A stretch of DNA of 11,777 nucleotides from BS750m-G62 sp964577175. GTDB taxonomy: Bacteria; Planctomycetota; Phycisphaerae; FEN-1346. Below are positions 1 through 5,768 of this stretch, in pieces. The stretch covers positions 1 to 11,777 of the forward strand of contig CAZNYC010000125.1 in the NCBI GenBank assembly GCA_964577175.1, written 5' to 3'. Numbering within the stretch: position 1 is the first letter of the stretch; each line of letters opens with the position of its first letter. The notes beneath the pieces are model-generated. The model did not search any database, was not told where the DNA came from, and worked only from the letters and a program-made list of their open reading frames with translations. The translations under genes were made by a program, and so were the position numbers.

Positions 1-461
1 CCGTGGTTCCGCAGGCTGACGGCGTTCGTGCCGTCGGCGACGGCGCCGGCGACGGCCTCGGCGATCTCGGTACTCGATGGCTTGATGAACGGCAGGTAGG
101 TGACGTGGTCGACATAGGCGATGAAGTCGGGCGTGAAGGGGAGGATCTCCATCCCGCCGGCCACCAGGCCCGTGGCCCGCGGCGGATGGGCGTGGCAGAC
201 GACGCTGGCGTCCGGCCGGGCCTTCAGGCACAACTGGTGCATCTCCCATTCGCTGGTGGGGCGCGGACCGGAGAGCACCTCGCCCGTCTCCAGGCGGAGG
301 ACGGACCATTTGTCGTCCGGCACGCGGTCGACGTCGAAGCCGCTGGGCGTGCAGACGAGGTGCTCGCCCTCGCGGGCGCTGGTGTTGCCGCCGGGCCCCG
401 CCACGAGACCCTTCTGCATCATGAGGCGTCCGAGTTCCTTCAGGGCATCGATAGCCGCCAT
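1..461 (-). CDS. Class II aldolase/adducin family protein (N-terminal 153 residues, cut by window edge)
   Basis: Reading the minus strand from an ATG at 461 gives 153 uninterrupted codons to the window edge. The fragment carries the class II aldolase signature in order: GGNTS at residues 24-28 and TPSG at 38-41 (phosphate-binding loops of the fuculose/rhamnulose-phosphate aldolase fold), SE at 70-71 (position of the catalytic Glu), HAHPP at 90-94 (two zinc-ligand histidines), and LRNH at 150-153, where the third zinc histidine is the last complete codon. Family members are zinc enzymes that cleave L-fuculose-1-P, L-rhamnulose-1-P or ribulose-P type substrates in the cytoplasm; the exact substrate cannot be read from this fragment. 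A purine-rich AAGGAAA precedes the ATG at suitable spacing. It is divergent from the ThuA-like gene, with 243 nt between them. All expected metal and loop residues visible so far are intact. It could instead be an epimerase or adducin-like member. Confidence 0.88.
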   Translation of the reverse strand, partial: MAAIDALKELGRLMMQKGLVAGPGGNTSAREGEHLVCTPSGFDVDRVPDDKWSVLRLETGEVLSGPRPTSEWEMHQLCLKARPDASVVCHAHPPRATGLVAGGMEILPFTPDFIAYVDHVTYLPFIKPSSTEIAEAVAGAVADGTNAVSLRNH

Positions 462-704
462 CGTTTCCTTTCCGTGGGAGGGTGCGATCCGGCGAGCGGC
501 CGGGCCGGCCCGGGCGTCGCCGCCGGACCGTCCACTATGCCGGGCGGAGCGGGCGGTGTCAAGCCAAGAGCGGTGCGAGCAAGCCGCAAGCCGCGGGTGG
601 CGGCGCCGCCGCCGTTACCGGTGTCGGTTCCCGCAATTGTCCGGCACCCCCGGCCGGCGGGTGCGTTTAAACTCCGGACCGAACCCCTCGTCAAGGAGAT
701 GCCG

Positions 705-1592
705 ATGCGTACGCCCCCGCTCCTGGTGACCGCCGCCGCCGCGGCCGTCGCCCTCCTCGCCGCGCCCGTCGCACAGGCCGCCCAGCCGTCGCTGAAGTGC
801 CTCATCGTGGACGGCCAGAACAACCACAACTGGCGCCAGACCACACCCATCATGAAGCAGATCCTGGAGGAGACCGGCCTCTTCACGGTCGAGGTGGCCA
901 CCTCGCCCGACAAGAACGAGGACATGAGCGGCTTCAAGCCCGCGTTCGCCAGGTACGACGTCGTCCTCCTCAACTACAACGGCAAGGCCTGGCCGGAGGA
1001 GACCAACCAGGCGTTCCTCGATTACGTGAAGGGCGGCGGCGGGGTCGTCGTCGTGCACGCGGCCGACAACGCCTTCGGCAAGTGGAAGGAGTACAACGAG
1101 ATCATCGGCCTCGGCGGATGGGGCGGCCGCAACGAGAAATCCGGCCCGTACGTCTACTACAAGGACGGCCAACTCGTCCGCGACACGAGCCCCGGCCGCG
1201 GCGGCGCCCACGGGCCGCAGTACCCGGTCCAGATCGTCGTCCGCGAGCCCGACCACCCCGTCACGAAGGGCCTGCCCGAGAAGTTCATGCACTCGAAGGA
1301 GGAACTGTACCACAGCCTCCGCGGGCCCGCGAAGAACCTGACCGTCCTCGCCACGGCGCTGGCCGAGAAGGAGAAGCGCGGCACGGGGCGGCACGAGCCC
1401 GTCCTGATGGACATCCGGTGGGGCGACGGGCGCATCTTCCACACCGTCCTCGGCCACGCCGGCACGCAGATGAAGAGCGTGGCGTTTATCGTCACCCTCC
1501 AGCGCGGCGCCGAATGGGCCGCCACCGGCAAGGTGACCCAGAAGGTGCCGGACGACTTCCCCGCGGCCGACGAGTGGACGCGCCGCGAGTAG
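705..1592 (+). CDS. Secreted ThuA-like domain protein (PF06283 family)
   Basis: The protein has 295 residues. Residues 1-25 form a signal peptide: basic MR, an Ala/Leu-rich core, and AQA before a likely cleavage after residue 25. The mature part matches the ThuA-like (trehalose utilisation) fold, a glutamine-amidotransferase-like alpha/beta domain: LIVDGQNNHNWRQTTP from residue 33 (first strand and ligand loop), YDVVLLNYNG at 84-93, GGGVVVVHAAD at 111-121, HPVTKGLP at 184-191, and the C-terminal GDGRIFHTVLGH at 240-251. Planctomycetes commonly carry exported copies of this domain near carbohydrate genes; no firm enzymatic activity is known for them. I chose ATG 705 because AAGGAG at 693-698 lies 6 nt before it; ATG 699 would abut that site. 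The downstream gene is codirectional after 110 nt. A GTAG-headed palindrome begins 3 nt after the stop codon. The family call is firm; the biochemical role is unknown. Confidence 0.87.
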   Translation: MRTPPLLVTAAAAAVALLAAPVAQAAQPSLKCLIVDGQNNHNWRQTTPIMKQILEETGLFTVEVATSPDKNEDMSGFKPAFARYDVVLLNYNGKAWPEETNQAFLDYVKGGGGVVVVHAADNAFGKWKEYNEIIGLGGWGGRNEKSGPYVYYKDGQLVRDTSPGRGGAHGPQYPVQIVVREPDHPVTKGLPEKFMHSKEELYHSLRGPAKNLTVLATALAEKEKRGTGRHEPVLMDIRWGDGRIFHTVLGHAGTQMKSVAFIVTLQRGAEWAATGKVTQKVPDDFPAADEWTRRE

Positions 1593-1595
1593 CGA

Positions 1596-1617
1596 GTAGG
1601 CCGCGGCGCGCCGCGGC
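1596..1617 (+). repeat. GTAG-headed palindrome (REP-like), copy 1
   Basis: GTAG at 1596-1599 is followed by the perfect 18-bp palindrome GCCGCGGCGCGCCGCGGC at 1600-1617. The same 18-mer recurs at 4161-4178 and 4215-4232. Here the right-hand CTAC foot is absent and the sequence continues AAAAGG. It lies 3 nt after the ThuA-like stop codon, so it could also act as a 3'-end hairpin. A GTAG foot on a short palindrome is the known layout of REP elements mobilised by RAYT (TnpA-REP) proteins; assigning it to that class is inference. Confidence 0.7.
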
Positions 1618-1641
1618 AAAAGGCCGACGGCGTGCCTCTGC

Positions 1642-1680
1642 TTCTTGCCGTTCTCTGTGACTTTGCGTGATTGCGGCTTC
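1642..1680 (+). repeat. Fragment of CTCTGTG/CTTTGCGTG-type intergenic repeat
   Basis: This stretch contains GCCGTTCTCTGT (1648-1659), followed by GACTTTGCGTGATTGCGG. The same 12-mer occurs at 4088-4099, and CTTTGCGTGA matches the arms of the inverted-repeat elements at 3849-4070 and 5769-5978. It appears to be a decayed copy of a repeat built from CTCTGYG and CTTTGCGY words. It fills most of the 110-nt gap between the ThuA-like gene and the next gene, which argues that the latter starts at 1685 or 1703 and not at the upstream GTG 1667, which lies inside the repeat. Confidence 0.5.
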
Positions 1681-1702
1681 CTCTATGCCGGGGCCCGTCC
1701 GC

Positions 1703-3277
1703 ATGCAGATTCTTCGCAATACCTCGTTGACCGCCGCCCTGACACTCGCGTTGGCCCTCGCCTTGACACTCGCCACCACCGCCGCCTCCACCCTCGCGGC
1801 CGGCGGCCTGGAGGACGTGCCCTCCCGCACGGACCCCTCCCTGCCGATGGTGCCGTGGCTGCGCGAGGGCTTCCCCGAAAGCCTCCGTGTGCCGGTCCAC
1901 AAGGAGGTTCCCCTGCCCGGCGGCGAGACGCTCCGCCTGGACACGCCGGTCCCTGACGAGACACTCGCCGAATGGAAAGAGCAGTTCCGCTCCGGCGAGG
2001 CCCTCCGCTACTTCTTCCTCGACGTCCACAATCGCTCCGGCCGGTACCGCAAGGGGCCGGGAATCACGGGCGATGAGTTCGTCGAGATCGTCGCGTCCGG
2101 CCGGCTGCCCGTCGCGAAACTCAGCCACGTCGAGTTCATCTACGGGTGCCTCTGGCAGAACGTCCGCCACTATTACGTGGCGTACCGCCTGAGCGGCGAC
2201 CCGTTCTACGTCGAGCAACTCCTCCAGTACGCCCGCGGCATGGACGGCGTGCTCGAGAAGCACCGCGAGGTGTTCATCCCCCAGGCCAAGCGCGCCGAGG
2301 TCGCCCGGCGAGGCATCACCGTCGACAGGATTCCCTGGGAGCCGGCGGGCGGCTCGAACCTCATGGCCCACGCCTATTCGGCCCTGCTGGCAATGGAATG
2401 GGTGACGGCCCATCCGGACGATCCACAGGCCGCCGAGTGGACCCGCCGGGCCGGCCACAACCTCGACCAGGTGGCCCGGCACATGGCCTCGCTGCTCGGC
2501 AAGGAGACCGACCCCGAGACCGGCCTGCCCATCCACGTCCGCGACTGGCTCTACGTCCACGAGGAATACAGCCCGTGGAACCAGTGCTACATGACCTTCG
2601 CGGTGCTCACCGCCTCGGCCCTGGCGATGGAGGACTACCAGAAGGTCGCGGGCACCCGGAAGTACCAGCCCACCATCGACACGTACCTGAAAGTCGTCCG
2701 CGCGGGCACCGCCGCCCTCACGCGCGACAGCGACACCTTCGTCCTCGACGGCAAACCGTACCTCTTCCAGCAGCACGGGCCGACGTTCCTGCCGGAACAC
2801 GGGAACCGCGGCTATCATTTCCACGGCCTGCTGAACGGGCACCCGCTGTTCTACGGCGGCGAGGACATCCCGCACAGCGGCTCCGTCGCGTGGAACCTCC
2901 TGTTCATCTGGGAGACCGCCGGCGACCGCGTCGGCGCGAGCGACGCCCTCTGCGCCGGCCTCATCAACGCCCTCGTCGATTACGTGATGGGCCGGCCCGT
3001 GGAGGACGAGACGGGCACGGTTTTCCCGTCGAACCATTTCCATTCGCCGTGGGGACAGGCCAACATCCCCGAGAAGTGGCGGACCCGCAAGTGGTTCGGC
3101 CGGCTCGGCAAGATTCAGGAGGGGTACGACGGGTACGCCGTCTGGAACCCGGCCTTTCGCACGGGAATGGAGAGGTGGAAGAAGCGCGGACCGCGGCAGG
3201 ACCTGTTCGTCCACTTCGCCAGACGCATCTACCAGGTGGCCGCCGAGCGGCAGCAGCGCGGAAAATCCGGCGGCTGA
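1703..3277 (+). CDS. Secreted protein of unknown function, probably alpha-helical and glycan-related
   Basis: I do not recognise a named family. From ATG 1703 the product has 524 residues. Residues 1-34 form a signal peptide (MQILRNTS, then an Ala/Leu/Thr-rich core ending in TLAAGG). The mature part looks mostly alpha-helical, with regularly spaced aromatic-rich helices and His/Trp/Tyr-rich loops: HVEFIYGCLWQNVRHYYVAY at 142-161, EPAGGSNLMAHAYSALLAME at 213-232, EEYSPWNQCYMTFAVLT at 287-303, GNRGYHFHGLLNGHPLFYGG at 367-386, HSGSVAWNLLFIWETAGD at 391-408, and NHFHSPWGQANIP at 444-456. This resembles the (alpha/alpha) toroid folds of polysaccharide lyases and glycoside hydrolases, but that is inference. 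No Shine-Dalgarno site is evident for 1667, 1685 or 1703; 1703 gives the most compact signal peptide. It follows the ThuA-like gene on the same strand and is convergent with tspO. Confidence 0.8.
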   Translation: MQILRNTSLTAALTLALALALTLATTAASTLAAGGLEDVPSRTDPSLPMVPWLREGFPESLRVPVHKEVPLPGGETLRLDTPVPDETLAEWKEQFRSGEALRYFFLDVHNRSGRYRKGPGITGDEFVEIVASGRLPVAKLSHVEFIYGCLWQNVRHYYVAYRLSGDPFYVEQLLQYARGMDGVLEKHREVFIPQAKRAEVARRGITVDRIPWEPAGGSNLMAHAYSALLAMEWVTAHPDDPQAAEWTRRAGHNLDQVARHMASLLGKETDPETGLPIHVRDWLYVHEEYSPWNQCYMTFAVLTASALAMEDYQKVAGTRKYQPTIDTYLKVVRAGTAALTRDSDTFVLDGKPYLFQQHGPTFLPEHGNRGYHFHGLLNGHPLFYGGEDIPHSGSVAWNLLFIWETAGDRVGASDALCAGLINALVDYVMGRPVEDETGTVFPSNHFHSPWGQANIPEKWRTRKWFGRLGKIQEGYDGYAVWNPAFRTGMERWKKRGPRQDLFVHFARRIYQVAAERQQRGKSGG

Positions 3278-3292
3278 CCTGCCCTACAAGCC

Positions 3293-3318
3293 GTAGGCCC
3301 CGGCGTGCCGCGCCCTAC
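3293..3318 (+). repeat. Degenerate GTAG...CTAC palindrome, copy 2, between convergent genes
   Basis: This 26-bp block starts with GTAG and ends with CTAC and has the same length as the perfect copy at 4211-4236. Its centre is degenerate (GCCCCGGCGTGCCGCGCC). It sits in the 37-nt gap between the unknown secreted protein and convergent tspO. The CTAC foot at 3315-3318 contains the tspO stop codon (TAG on the minus strand). It may serve as a bidirectional terminator hairpin, although there is no T-tract. Confidence 0.6.
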
Positions 3319-3794
3319 GCATTCATCCGCCAGAGGACGACGTTCAACACGCCCGCAAATGCTGTCCACGCCAGGTACGGGAGCATCAGCGCTCCGGCGG
3401 GGATCGACTTCCGGAAGAATGCGACGGTCGTCGCCACGATCAGCAGCCACAGGACCACCAGTTCCGCGAAGGCCGCGCCCGGCATCCGTGCCCCGAAGAA
3501 GAGGGCCGACCACGCCGCGTTCAGCACGAGTTGCCCGAGGTACAGGCCGAGGGCGAGCCGGGCCTCGCCCCATCCCCCCTGCCGCCACACGAGCCACGCC
3601 GCCACCGCCATCAACGTATAGAGGACCGTCCAGACGGGCCCGAAGAGCCGGCCCGGCGGCGTCCACGACGGTTTCGCGAGTTCCTGGTACCATGTGCCCA
3701 CGGACTGGCTCGTGAACACGGACCCGATGCCCGCGGCCGCGAACGTGACCGCCAGGGCGACGACGAGACCGAGGACCTGCCGACCTTTGGTCAT
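3315..3794 (-). CDS. tspO: TspO/MBR family membrane protein
   Basis: The product has 159 residues, the usual size for bacterial TspO. Five hydrophobic segments lie at about 7-27, 52-70, 78-101, 106-126 and 133-156. Family landmarks are clear: WYQELAKPSWTPP at 35-47, GPVWTVLY at 52-59, LNAAWSALFFG at 91-101, and LPYLAWTAFAGVLNVVLW at 138-155. TspO proteins are inner-membrane tryptophan-rich sensory proteins that bind tetrapyrroles and act in porphyrin, oxidative-stress and light responses in bacteria. I chose ATG 3794 because GGAGG lies 8 nt upstream; a further-upstream start at 3848 would add 18 residues of non-TspO sequence. The gene is convergent with the unknown secreted protein. Its stop codon lies inside the foot of a REP-like palindrome, and a short look-alike of its last codons occurs near 4183-4206. 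The photolyase lies upstream on the same strand, beyond 438 nt of repeats. Confidence 0.93.
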   Translation of the reverse strand: MTKGRQVLGLVVALAVTFAAAGIGSVFTSQSVGTWYQELAKPSWTPPGRLFGPVWTVLYTLMAVAAWLVWRQGGWGEARLALGLYLGQLVLNAAWSALFFGARMPGAAFAELVVLWLLIVATTVAFFRKSIPAGALMLPYLAWTAFAGVLNVVLWRMNA

Positions 3795-3848
3795 GACATG
3801 TGCCTCCACGCAGCATGCATCACACAAAGATGCCACAACGAACAACAT

Positions 3849-4070
3849 GCCTCACGCAAAGGCGCAAAGGCGCAAAGACGCAAAGACGGCCAACAGCAAC
3901 AGCGGAAGACTCTGAAAAGGCAACGGCAACACGGCGATCCCGGCGAGCCGGGATTCGTCGCACTGCGGGCTCCTGAGCATGACAGCCGTGGTCGTTGCCG
4001 TTACTCAGGTCTATCGCCTTTGCTGTTTTGGCCGTTGCCGTTTTTGCGCCTTTGCGCCTTTGCGTGAGGC
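3849..4070. mobile_element. Inverted-repeat element E1 (MITE-like), 222 bp
   Basis: The two ends are perfect inverted copies over 28 bp: 3849-3876 (begins GCCTCACGCAAAGGCGC) and 4043-4070 (ends GCGCCTTTGCGTGAGGC). The left arm is a tandem of 8-bp words, GCAAAGGC twice and GCAAAGAC twice; the right arm has one word fewer. Weaker pairing continues inward (left GGCCAACAGCAACAG, right TTGCTGTTTTGGCC). A central core at 3963-4007 is 39/45 identical to the core of the second element (5873-5917) in the same orientation. There is no convincing ORF inside, so it is non-autonomous if mobile. It occupies half of the 438-nt gene-free gap between tspO and the photolyase. Calling it mobile is inference; a structured RNA or DNA cruciform is also possible. 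Confidence 0.65.
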
Positions 4071-4078
4071 CGCCGTTG

Positions 4079-4141
4079 CCGTTTCCCGCCGTTCTCTGTT
4101 TTGCTCCGCGCTCTCTGCGATCTTCGCGTTAAAAACCGAAC
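4079..4141 (+). repeat. CTCTGCG-type intergenic repeat
   Basis: This block contains GCCGTTCTCTGT (shared with 1648-1659), then CCGCGCTCTCTGCGATC and TTCGCGTTAAAAACCG. It follows the right end of element E1 by 8 nt. The CTCTGCG...GTTAAAAA pattern resembles a low-complexity intergenic repeat type I have seen in other GC-rich environmental bacteria. That family link is from memory and has not been tested here. The run of A at 4131-4135 stands out in this GC-rich region. Confidence 0.45.
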
Positions 4142-4156
4142 CGCCGGAAACGCCGG

Positions 4157-4182
4157 ACGTGCCGCGGCGCGCCGCGGCCTAC
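4157..4182 (+). repeat. GTAG-headed palindrome (REP-like), copy 3
   Basis: It contains the perfect 18-bp palindrome GCCGCGGCGCGCCGCGGC at 4161-4178 followed by CTAC (4179-4182), which is GTAG on the minus strand. The left foot is ACGT in place of GTAG, so only one foot is intact. A full copy follows 29 nt further on, so the two form a close pair like the paired REPs in BIME elements. On the minus strand the GTAG directly follows a short tspO-like C-terminal coding relic. Confidence 0.65.
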
Positions 4183-4206
4183 ACGTTCATCCGCCAAAGG
4201 GTGAAG
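4180..4206 (-). pseudogene. Possible relic of a tspO 3' end
   Basis: On the minus strand this stretch reads F-T-L-W-R-M-N-V-stop. The genuine tspO ends in V-V-L-W-R-M-N-A-stop, and LWRMN is part of the normal TspO C-terminus. At the DNA level about 21 of 26 bases agree between 4179-4205 and 3314-3340, and both copies run straight into the same CTAC-footed palindrome. No further tspO homology is visible upstream. It could be the remnant of a duplication carrying the end of tspO with the hairpin, or a chance extension of the repeat consensus. Confidence 0.35.
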
Positions 4207-4210
4207 CCCC

Positions 4211-4236
4211 GTAGGCCGCGGCGCGCCGCGGCCTAC
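4211..4236 (+). repeat. Perfect 26-bp GTAG...CTAC palindrome (REP-like), copy 4
   Basis: This is a perfect palindrome made of GTAG, the 18-mer GCCGCGGCGCGCCGCGGC (4215-4232) and CTAC. It overlaps the photolyase 3' end: the CTAC foot (4233-4236) contains the gene's TAG stop codon on the minus strand. It may act as a terminator or RNA 3'-end stabiliser for the photolyase transcript. It is the best-preserved of four copies, all within 3-4 kb and all at or next to gene 3' ends. Confidence 0.75.
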
Positions 4237-5705
4237 CCGTCCGGGCCGTATGTCTCCAGGTACTGCGCGAGGTGCAACTTGCGCCGCGTGCTTTCGCTGG
4301 TCATGTACCGGATCGTGCCGAAGATCGGCCGCTCGGGGCCCCACGGCCGGTCGTAGCGGCCTAGGCACCAGAAGATGCCCGTGTAGGAATTCGGGTCCCG
4401 CCCGTCCAGGGCGAACCGGTTGTTGAGGTCGACCATCCGCTCGGCCGCGGCCTCGGGCGAGGGCGACCACGCCAGGATCTTCTTCCCCCACAGCATGCGC
4501 ATGTAGTTATGCAGGCGTCCCGTTCGGACGAGTTGCCGCTGGGCGGCGTTCCAGAGCGGATCCGCCGCCTGCGCGGCCGCCAACTGCTCCAGCGAGTAGA
4601 CCTCCGGCCGGTCGTCGGAGGCGTGGTCGGCCAGCGTCTCGCGGGCCCAGTCGGGCAGCGAGGCGTAGTCGGCGTAATCGTCCCGCCGGTGACAGAAGTT
4701 GTACCCGATCTCGCGCCACGTGACGAGTTCGTCGAGGAACGCCTCGGCATTCTCGTCCATGCCCCACCAGCCTTCTCGCTTGCCGGTCGGTTCGGGGGCG
4801 AGCCGGTCCGGCGACCAGCCCTGCGCGTCGGCGAGTTCGTCGAAGACGCGGTGCACCCCCACGTGCCCGTGCCGCAGGTACGGCGAGAGATCGCTCACCG
4901 CCTCGTCGTCCGGGTGGCGGGCCCCCTCGGCGTAGCGGCCGAGGCGATCGCGGAGGAAGGTACGGAGGGTGCGCGTGGCGGCCGTCTCGCCGCCCGTCGC
5001 CGGGGCCGGGCCGACGGTGTGATCGATGGCCAGGGCCGCCAGCGCCCGCGCCTCGCCCGCGAGCAGGGCCTCGGACGCCGCCGGCCACTGCCGCGCGATC
5101 TTTCCGGGCAGGCCGTCGAGCCGCGGCAAATCGAGGTCCGCGAGCGGGTTCTTCGTCGGGAAGGCCGCCAGGTGTTCCGGCAGCGCCGCCTGGAGGAACC
5201 GCCGCAGCGACGCCGCCGTCTTGTACGTCTTCCCGGCCGCCAGCATCGGCAGCAGGCCGCACGAGTCCACCTGCTCCATGCGGACGCCCACCTCGCCGGC
5301 CGCCCGCGCGACGACCTCCGGCCAGTACGAGCAGGGGCAGGCGCCGGTGACGACGACGCAGGCGCGGTCCGCCAGCGCCGGGACGAGCCCGTCGGCGTCG
5401 CCGCGCGCGGGTTCCACGTAGGGATAGTAAAGGAGCGGCTTCTCGGCGAGGCGGCGGGCGGCGTCGGCCATGCCGTCCAGGACGAACCGGTGGTGGCGGT
5501 CGGCGTCCCACCGGCGGCCGGCGCGCAGGTCCTCCAGGATGAGGAGCGGGCGCGCCAGGTCCCGCGCCCACGCCACCGCCCGGTCCAGGGCATAGTTGTA
5601 GTGCGTCCGCCGGGCGGCGGTCATCCAGTACAGGACGAACGCCCCGTCGCGGCGGACGGGGCCGTCGGTCAGAAGACCGAGGCGGAGGTCGGGGGTCGCG
5701 GCCAT
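4233..5705 (-). CDS. Deoxyribodipyrimidine photolyase, class II type
   Basis: The product has 490 residues, normal for photolyases. It repairs UV-induced cyclobutane pyrimidine dimers in DNA using FADH- and blue light. The N-terminal alpha/beta domain begins near AFVLYWMTAARRTHYNYAL (22-40). The C-terminal FAD-binding part has class II hallmarks: TWREIGYNFCHRRDDY (329-344), LPDWARETLADH (350-361), VYSLEQL (369-375), DPLWNAAQRQLVRTGRLHNY (382-401) followed by MRMLWGKKILAW (402-413), then LNNRFALDGRDPNSYTGIFW (427-446) and a G-x-IRYM at 463-468. The order and wording closely match archaeal and bacterial class II enzymes as I remember them. ATG 5705 has GGAGG 7 nt upstream. The longer open frame to 5834 runs into a repeat element and is not coding. 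The gene is bracketed by inverted-repeat elements at 3849-4070 and 5769-5978, and its stop codon lies in a REP-like foot. Confidence 0.93.
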   Translation of the reverse strand: MAATPDLRLGLLTDGPVRRDGAFVLYWMTAARRTHYNYALDRAVAWARDLARPLLILEDLRAGRRWDADRHHRFVLDGMADAARRLAEKPLLYYPYVEPARGDADGLVPALADRACVVVTGACPCSYWPEVVARAAGEVGVRMEQVDSCGLLPMLAAGKTYKTAASLRRFLQAALPEHLAAFPTKNPLADLDLPRLDGLPGKIARQWPAASEALLAGEARALAALAIDHTVGPAPATGGETAATRTLRTFLRDRLGRYAEGARHPDDEAVSDLSPYLRHGHVGVHRVFDELADAQGWSPDRLAPEPTGKREGWWGMDENAEAFLDELVTWREIGYNFCHRRDDYADYASLPDWARETLADHASDDRPEVYSLEQLAAAQAADPLWNAAQRQLVRTGRLHNYMRMLWGKKILAWSPSPEAAAERMVDLNNRFALDGRDPNSYTGIFWCLGRYDRPWGPERPIFGTIRYMTSESTRRKLHLAQYLETYGPDG

Positions 5706-5728
5706 GGATTCCCCTCCCGGCGGCTTCG

Positions 5729-5760
5729 TCTCACGCCAAGACGCACAGGCAAAACAGCAA
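5729..5760 (+). repeat. Decayed partial arm of the CTCACGCAAAG repeat
   Basis: TCTCACGCCAAGACGCACAGGC followed by AAAACAGCAA resembles the left arm of elements E1 and E2 (CTCACGCAAAGGCGC), with substitutions and no partner arm. It lies between the photolyase start and element E2, within the likely photolyase leader. It suggests an older insertion or a nested copy. Confidence 0.4.
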
Positions 5761-5768
5761 ACGACGTG

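Noticed and set aside
3..704. N-terminal extension of the ThuA-like frame to the window edge
   Set aside because: The signal peptide begins at 705 with a well-placed AAGGAG, and the upstream part is antisense to the class II aldolase.
462..704. Promoter pair in the divergent aldolase/ThuA-like gap
   Set aside because: TTGTCC near 637 and GTTTAAAC near 665 do not have sigma-70 spacing, and nothing else stands out.
1157..3214. A 685-codon open frame on the minus strand
   Set aside because: It lies opposite the ThuA-like and unknown secreted genes and runs through the intergenic repeat; its composition is that of a shadow frame.
3850..3890. Tandem GCAAAGGC/GCAAAGAC words as a CRISPR or VNTR array
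   Set aside because: The words are 8 bp with no spacers and only four copies; they form one arm of an inverted repeat.
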